From contig CALAEU010000171.1 in NCBI GenBank assembly GCA_937891215.1, forward strand, positions 1 to 8,092: a DNA stretch of 8,092 bases. Direction: 5' to 3'. This document shows, piece after piece, positions 5,114 through 8,092 of the stretch; position 1 is the stretch's first letter, and the number at the start of each line of letters is the position of its first letter. A program made the position numbers and the translations under genes. Below the pieces are notes generated by a model. It saw only the letters and a program-made list of their open reading frames with translations, was not told the origin of the DNA and did not search any database. This stretch comes from an uncultured Clostridia bacterium. GTDB lineage: Bacteria; Bacillota_A; Clostridia; Oscillospirales; Acutalibacteraceae.

Positions 5114-5593
5114 GATGTAAATAATGTGGGACACGGAAATAATGGCGCTTCTCAGCATCTCCTTCTCCACAGATTCTGTTACGCCGATATCCTCCAGGGT
5201 CTCTTTCAGGCCAAAGCGGTGATACAGGATATTCTCCAATTCCATACAGAAGTAATCATAGGCTGTTTCATCCGTATAGACCACCTGCTGCATGGCAAAC
5301 AGCTTGCTGATATGTTCCAACGGCAGCACTGTTTTCAGGATCGTTACGCAGATCAGATGTGCGATCTGGTCCGCGAAGTACTGCTTATGGGCAGGGTTAT
5401 TGACCAGCCCCATTTTCACATAGTTGCGAATCATGGAGCCGGTGACTTCAATGCATCCCAGCGGCGCAAGACACTGGTTGATATATTTTGTTATTTGCTC
5501 CAGATAAAGCCCCATATCGGGAAGCTGATCATATCTGGGCAGGCGGAATGTTGCCATAGCCTCCGCCAAAGCCGTCTTCATTTCAATATTCAT
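4466..5593 (-). CDS. Chimeric reading frame: DUF1836 N-terminal part fused to FGGY kinase C-terminal half
   Basis: One uninterrupted frame of 375 codons from ATG 5593. Residues 1 to about 165 are a DUF1836 protein (PF08876), a Firmicutes family with a MerR-like DNA-binding look: LPRYDQLPDMGLYLEQITKY (18-37) and MIRNYVKMGLV (54-64), then a helical region LICVTILKTVLPLEHISKLF (80-99). From about residue 165 on it is the C-terminal actin-like domain of an FGGY sugar kinase. The longer frame start at 5797 is rejected because it would cover the degV start and promoter. No Shine-Dalgarno precedes 5593, but a promoter puts +1 at that ATG; ATG 5557 is an alternative, with GGCGGAGG only two bases away. 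DUF1836 proteins are about this long alone, so the fusion is likely abnormal. Base composition changes at the join. Confidence 0.6.
   Translation of the reverse strand: MNIEMKTALAEAMATFRLPRYDQLPDMGLYLEQITKYINQCLAPLGCIEVTGSMIRNYVKMGLVNNPAHKQYFADQIAHLICVTILKTVLPLEHISKLFAMQQVVYTDETAYDYFCMELENILYHRFGLKETLEDIGVTESVEKEMLRSAIISVSHIIYINACFEWVKDHLALDEIGIYLKKTDVAEDIETEYTNLYQYLSTVIEQVPAGSNGVIFTPWLHGNRCPFEDPNSRGMFFNLSLETGKREMIRSVLEGVCYHLRWFIETEEKKVRTSDKIRFVGGGALSDLTCQILADCTGKVVETVNEPQNAGAMGATVLVAVGLGICNSIEDAKKMIPVSKTFTPDMETKKVCDKYYEVYKNLYSANKKNFALLNS
5080..5113. other. Compositional and gene-fusion junction
   Basis: Sequence left of here is AT-rich (the line beginning 4981 is 35% GC by count) and right of it is GC-richer (lines beginning 5161 and 5341 are 53% and 52%). 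The protein family changes from FGGY kinase to DUF1836 across INACFEWVKDHL. The exact base cannot be fixed because both families could supply a similar peptide in this stretch. Confidence 0.7.
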
Positions 5594-5599
5594 GCTGTT

Positions 5600-5628
5600 A
5601 TTATATGCTGTACGCCTCCAAAAGTCAA
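5600..5628 (-). promoter_or_regulatory. Promoter of the DUF1836 gene, predicting a leaderless mRNA
   Basis: Minus strand: TTGACT (5623-5628), 17-base spacer, perfect TATAAT (5600-5605). The next bases are AACAGC and then ATG, so the seventh base after the -10, the usual +1, is the A of the start codon at 5593. A GGAGG lies inside the spacer, too far upstream to serve as a ribosome binding site. Confidence 0.7.
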
Positions 5629-5643
5629 CAACACTCAATCGCA

Positions 5644-5658
5644 GGTTTTTCAAAAACC
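5644..5658. promoter_or_regulatory. Palindrome between divergent promoters (possible operator)
   Basis: GGTTTTTCAAAAACC is a perfect 7-bp inverted repeat with one central base. It sits between the -35 box of the DUF1836 promoter (5623-5628) and the -35 box of the degV promoter (5660-5665). A regulator here could control both genes. Chance symmetry in a short A/T run is possible. Confidence 0.3.
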
Positions 5659-5659
5659 C

Positions 5660-5688
5660 TTGACAGCATTTCTGAAATCTGATAAACT
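5660..5688 (+). promoter_or_regulatory. Promoter of degV
   Basis: Perfect TTGACA (5660-5665), 17-base spacer, TAAACT (5683-5688, four of six consensus bases). The predicted start is near 5695, leaving a leader of about 68 bases. The leader contains a small hairpin, CACAGC-TATCC-GCTGTG (5726-5742), ending just before the AGGAG ribosome binding site. Confidence 0.6.
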
Positions 5689-5762
5689 TTGCAGCAACAG
5701 CATGTTCCGCTGTAAATCCATATATCACAGCTATCCGCTGTGGTGACAGGAGATTATAATCT

Positions 5763-6596
5763 ATGAAAATCAAGCTCGTTGCGGACTCCTCCGCCAATAT
5801 TCATACCCACCCTGCCATGGATGTGTCCTATATTCCGTTGAAGATCGTGACCGATCATCAGGAATACACAGATACAACCATATTGGATGTCCCCGGAATG
5901 CTCAATGACCTGCGGCAGTATAAAGGCAAATCCGGCACAGCCTGCCCCAGCATCAATGACTGGATCGAAGCTTTTGAAGATGCCGATACGGTATATGGTG
6001 TTGCCATTACCAGTAATCTTTCCGGCTGTTATAATGCCGCCAGCATTGCCGCCAATGAGTATATGGCTTCTCACCCCAATGCCAAGGTATTTATTCTGGA
6101 TTCTCTTTCCACCGGTCCTGAAATGCAGTTGATCCTCGAAAAATATCAGGAATTGATCGATGCCGGTAAATCCTTTGACGAGATCTGCGCTGCCATCAAA
6201 GAATATCACGCGCATACTCATCTGATATTCTCACTGGAATCTCTGGATAACTTCGCTAAAAACGGACGTGTCAGTCCCATCGTTGCAAAGGCTGTCGGTG
6301 TTCTTGGCATCCGAATTGTAGGAAAAGCCAGTGCAGAGGGTACTCTGGAACCCATGCACAAGTGCCGTGGAGAAAAGCGCGCATTGCAGCAGCTTGCCAC
6401 GTCCATGTCTGAAATGGGGTACACCGGCGGAAAAGTCCGTATTACCCATTCTTACAACGAAAATGCGGCAAACACATTTGCTGAAATGCTGCGAAACCGT
6501 TACCCCAACTGCGATATTGCAATTTCCTGCAATCGCGGTCTGTGCTGCTATTACGCCGAAGAAGGCAGCGTTCTTGTTGGTTTTGAAACAAAATAA
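5763..6596 (+). CDS. DegV family protein (fatty-acid-binding, FakB-like)
   Basis: A 277-residue DegV-family protein. Characterised members (FakB) hold a fatty acid while FakA phosphorylates it, feeding exogenous fatty acids into phospholipid synthesis. Family marks are KLVADSSANI (4-13), the SGTACPSINDW segment (57-67; usual TSqPs), ITSNLSGCYNAA (82-93; usual SSgLSGTy, the carboxylate-binding serine), LIFSLESLDNFAKNGRVSP (154-172) and the C-terminal GSVLVGF (268-274). AGGAG lies before the ATG. It is divergent from the DUF1836 gene, a pairing I recall from other Clostridia, and ends just before a strong terminator, so it is probably transcribed alone. No fakA kinase gene is in the window. The family is secure; the ligand is inferred. 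Confidence 0.93.
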   Translation: MKIKLVADSSANIHTHPAMDVSYIPLKIVTDHQEYTDTTILDVPGMLNDLRQYKGKSGTACPSINDWIEAFEDADTVYGVAITSNLSGCYNAASIAANEYMASHPNAKVFILDSLSTGPEMQLILEKYQELIDAGKSFDEICAAIKEYHAHTHLIFSLESLDNFAKNGRVSPIVAKAVGVLGIRIVGKASAEGTLEPMHKCRGEKRALQQLATSMSEMGYTGGKVRITHSYNENAANTFAEMLRNRYPNCDIAISCNRGLCCYYAEEGSVLVGFETK

Positions 6597-6603
6597 TTGC
6601 ATT

Positions 6604-6636
6604 AAAAACGTCTGAACCAAAAGTTCAGACGTTTTT
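6604..6636. terminator. Strong bidirectional terminator between degV and the phosphatase gene
   Basis: Perfect 14-bp stem AAAAACGTCTGAAC (6604-6617) / GTTCAGACGTTTTT (6623-6636), loop CAAAA. Each strand ends in a T5 run. It lies 7 bases after the degV stop and 2 bases before the end of the convergent phosphatase gene, so it serves both. Confidence 0.92.
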
Positions 6637-6638
6637 GA

Positions 6639-7094
6639 TCATTCTCCCAGCAGATGTTTCATAAGCCCTCGGCAGCCCTCGTTCACATCACGCCATGTAG
6701 CTTCAAAATCACGGGTATACCAAGGGTCCGCCACATCGCCCCGACGATCCGTATAATCCATCAGAAGGTGGATCTTTCCATCGGGATCACCACCGCAGAT
6801 GCGGTTCATATTGCGGAAATTCGCGCTGTCCATACCTATCAGAAGATCGTAGGCATTGTAGTCACTTTTTCTCATCTGACGAGCGGTCTTACCGGAGCAA
6901 TCCATTCCATTTTTAGTCAAAAGACTTCGCACCGGCGGATACACGCCGTTGCCGATCTCCTCGGTGCTGGTGGCAGCAGAGGCGATCTCAAATCGATCTG
7001 CCAGCCCCATCTCCCACACCAGCTTTTTCATCACAAATTCCGCCATGGGACTTCTACAGATATTGCCGTGGCACGTAAAAAGTATCTTTATCAT
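6639..7094 (-). CDS. Low-molecular-weight protein-tyrosine phosphatase
   Basis: A 151-residue cytoplasmic phosphatase of the LMW-PTP/arsenate-reductase fold, removing phosphate from phosphotyrosine. The P-loop is CHGNICRS (C8-x5-R14-S15) in ILFTCHGNICRSPMAEFV, and the general-acid loop is DPWY (123-126). Length is normal. I start at 7094, because MIKILFTCHGN is the family N-terminus and GGAGGG lies about 11 bases upstream; the frame stays open to 7175, but those 27 extra codons run through repeat-rich att-like sequence. No partner tyrosine kinase or capsule gene is nearby, so the substrate is unknown. The gene converges with degV on a shared terminator; upstream it borders the integrase region, and I see no clear promoter of its own. 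Confidence 0.92.
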   Translation of the reverse strand: MIKILFTCHGNICRSPMAEFVMKKLVWEMGLADRFEIASAATSTEEIGNGVYPPVRSLLTKNGMDCSGKTARQMRKSDYNAYDLLIGMDSANFRNMNRICGGDPDGKIHLLMDYTDRRGDVADPWYTRDFEATWRDVNEGCRGLMKHLLGE

Positions 7095-7119
7095 GGTTTC
7101 CGTAACCCTCCAAAAGTCT

Positions 7120-7146
7120 GCAAACCCTTGCACCGCAATGGTTTGC
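7120..7146. repeat. 27-bp near-palindrome, candidate integrase core (att) site
   Basis: GCAAACCCTTGC (7120-7131) and GCAATGGTTTGC (7135-7146) pair at 11 of 12 positions around ACC. Two inverted arms close to a tyrosine-recombinase gene are what a core crossover site looks like. It lies between the phosphatase start and the integrase stop. The matching second att site is not in the window, so this is inference. Confidence 0.4.
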
Positions 7147-7170
7147 TGACTTGCTAATTTTTGCCATTTT

Positions 7171-7190
7171 TTCACAAGTCTTCACAGGTC
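7171..7190. repeat. Tandem 10-bp repeat near the integrase
   Basis: TTCACAAGTC followed directly by TTCACAGGTC (one mismatch), then a third TTC. Short direct repeats beside a Tn916-type integrase gene often serve as arm-type binding sites for the enzyme's N-terminal domain. Function is inferred from position only. Confidence 0.4.
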
Positions 7191-7195
7191 TTCGC

Positions 7196-7226
7196 TACTA
7201 CACCACCAAATGTAAGTGGTGTAGTA
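7196..7226. repeat. 11-bp inverted repeat just after the integrase gene
   Basis: TACTACACCAC (7196-7206) and GTGGTGTAGTA (7216-7226) form a perfect stem with a 9-base loop, four bases beyond the integrase stop codon. No T-run follows on the minus strand, so it is a poor intrinsic terminator. It could be part of the element's end or a recombination site. Confidence 0.6.
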
Positions 7227-7229
7227 ATC

Positions 7230-8092
7230 TTAAGATACTGCCACAATATCTGCTGCTTTTTCAGCAGCATTTAGGGATTGAAAGTCTTTGATTTGAACCA
7301 TCTGATGTGCAGCGTGCTGGTAGCTTGCGTGGGTGTACACATTCAGCGTTACTCCGGCATCGGAGTGTCCCATCAGGTATTGCAGATTTTTGATGTCCAT
7401 ACCGGCATTGGCGTAGTTGGTGCAGAACGTGTGCCGAAACACATGAGGTGTGATGTGCGGAAGCGGTCTCTCGGGATGGAACTTTTGGTACTTCTTCATT
7501 GCCCAGCGCATTTCATTCTCGATGTGGAGCGCTACCTTGGGATTGCCGTTCTTATCCAGCATTATGAAACCGCTGTAGCCGTCCACCATCGGCTCTTTCT
7601 TGACCTTTGGACGGCGGCTGAGCATGTTCTTGAGACTCTGGTACACCACATCCGTCATGGGGATGAAACGGCATCCGCTGACGGTCTTGGTGGTCTCTGC
7701 GTAGTACTTGCCGCCACGCTCACGGACAAGCTGATGATCCACATTGATCCTGCGGTTCTCAAAGTCCAGGTCTTTCCTGGTGAGACCGCAAAACTCACTG
7801 ACACGCATTCCTGTTTCCAGCAGCACCACAAATTCATCGTAGTATCTCGAATAGGTTTTGTCGGTGCGGATGAAGGTCATCCATGTGTCGAGCTGTTCCT
7901 CCGTCAGCGCACAGCGCTGCTCGGAGTCATTGGGCACCACATCGGTCAACTTGAAGATGAACGGGTTCTTGCGAATAGCATCCTCGTCACAGGCCATCTG
8001 GAACGCAGGCTTCACTACACCACGGACACTGGTGATGGTACTGTACCCTTTGCCGTCCTTGTGCAGCTTCATGAACCACTGTTTTGCATCCG
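7230..8092 (-). CDS. Tn916-like tyrosine integrase, C-terminal part (cut by window edge)
   Basis: The frame is open through base 8092, reading DAKQWF before the Met at 8072, so the first Met seen is internal and the N-terminus (arm-binding domain) is missing. The visible 286 residues hold part of the core-binding domain and the full catalytic domain. Numbering from the Met at 8072, the catalytic residues are Arg90 (TGMRVSEFCGLT), Lys129 (TTKTVSG), His210 and Arg213 (ITPHVFRHTFCTNYA), His236 (LQYLMGHSDAGVTL) and Tyr246 (NVYTHAS). The last 80 residues resemble Tn916 Int closely. Such enzymes excise and insert integrative conjugative elements and phages. It is GC-richer than the left half. The att-like cluster beside its stop codon suggests the element extends to the right of the window. 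Confidence 0.93.
   Translation of the reverse strand, partial: DAKQWFMKLHKDGKGYSTITSVRGVVKPAFQMACDEDAIRKNPFIFKLTDVVPNDSEQRCALTEEQLDTWMTFIRTDKTYSRYYDEFVVLLETGMRVSEFCGLTRKDLDFENRRINVDHQLVRERGGKYYAETTKTVSGCRFIPMTDVVYQSLKNMLSRRPKVKKEPMVDGYSGFIMLDKNGNPKVALHIENEMRWAMKKYQKFHPERPLPHITPHVFRHTFCTNYANAGMDIKNLQYLMGHSDAGVTLNVYTHASYQHAAHQMVQIKDFQSLNAAEKAADIVAVS

Noticed and set aside
5084..5746. 220-codon open frame on the plus strand opposite DUF1836
   Set aside because: Antisense shadow of the DUF1836 gene in GC-richer DNA; no recognisable family and it ignores the divergent promoters.
5594..5797. Extended start of the chimeric frame (Met at 5797)
   Set aside because: The extra 68 codons run over the degV start, both divergent promoters and two palindromes, and have no ribosome binding site or family similarity.
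5754..6221. 155-codon open frame on the minus strand, and 6231-6620
   Set aside because: Shadows of degV; low-complexity composition and no family features.
5615..7118. Direct repeat GACTTTTGGAGG upstream of both DUF1836 and the phosphatase (5615-5626, 7107-7118, minus strand) as paired att sites
   Set aside because: A 12-base match is expected about twice by chance in a window of this size, both contain a purine-rich ribosome-binding-like GGAGG, and similarity fades outside it.
6654..7157. 167-codon open frame on the plus strand
   Set aside because: Complement of the phosphatase gene, whose P-loop and DPWY motifs leave no doubt about the coding strand.
7095..7175. 27-codon N-terminal extension of the phosphatase
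   Set aside because: It covers the att-like repeats, while the family starts at MIKILFTCHGN with GGAGGG upstream of 7094.

Overview
The window looks like DNA from gut-type Firmicutes (Clostridia, Oscillospiraceae/Ruminococcus-like). The evidence is the AT-rich left part with strong AGGAGG-type ribosome binding sites, an RqcP/YabO-type S4 protein, a Firmicutes-type HisRS, a methylglyoxal synthase, the divergent DUF1836/DegV pair, and a Tn916-like tyrosine integrase. It has two compositional halves: bases 1 to about 5,080 are AT-rich (35-42% GC in lines I counted by hand) and bases about 5,115 to 8,092 are close to 50% GC.

Left half, nearly all on the minus strand. Glucuronate isomerase (uxaC) is cut by the left edge (1-580) and has its own promoter. 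A small four-helix-bundle (S23/23S-IVS family) gene (736-1092) follows, enclosed by two identical 42-bp direct repeats (694-735 and 1252-1293), each of which is itself a hairpin. The 515-bp gap at 1093-1607 is full of repeats: an imperfect palindrome built on the heptamer ATTATTC, the second 42-bp repeat, a weak 29-aa reading frame, and a 146-bp MITE-like palindrome built on TTGCAAG heptamers. Next comes a tight three-gene unit, hisS - cyclase-family hydrolase - rqcP (3865 down to 1608): tRNA charging, an unplaced metal-dependent hydrolase, and a ribosome quality-control factor. mgsA (3956-4363) stands alone between its own promoter and terminator, and carries unusual substitutions at two active-site positions.

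Junction. The reading frame 4466-5593 is a chimera: about 160-170 residues of DUF1836 protein joined in frame to the C-terminal half of an FGGY sugar kinase, at the point where base composition changes. It is either a real recombination product or an assembly chimera of two genomes. The genes on the two sides should not be assumed to belong to one chromosome.

Right half. DUF1836 (minus) and degV (plus) diverge from a 169-bp region with two well-formed promoters; the DUF1836 promoter predicts a leaderless mRNA. A strong bidirectional terminator (6604-6636) separates degV from a convergent low-molecular-weight protein-tyrosine phosphatase gene. Upstream of the phosphatase is a compact att-like cluster (7120-7226) and then a Tn916-like tyrosine integrase running off the right edge, so the window probably ends just inside an integrative element. 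I see no rRNA, tRNA, CRISPR array or riboswitch.
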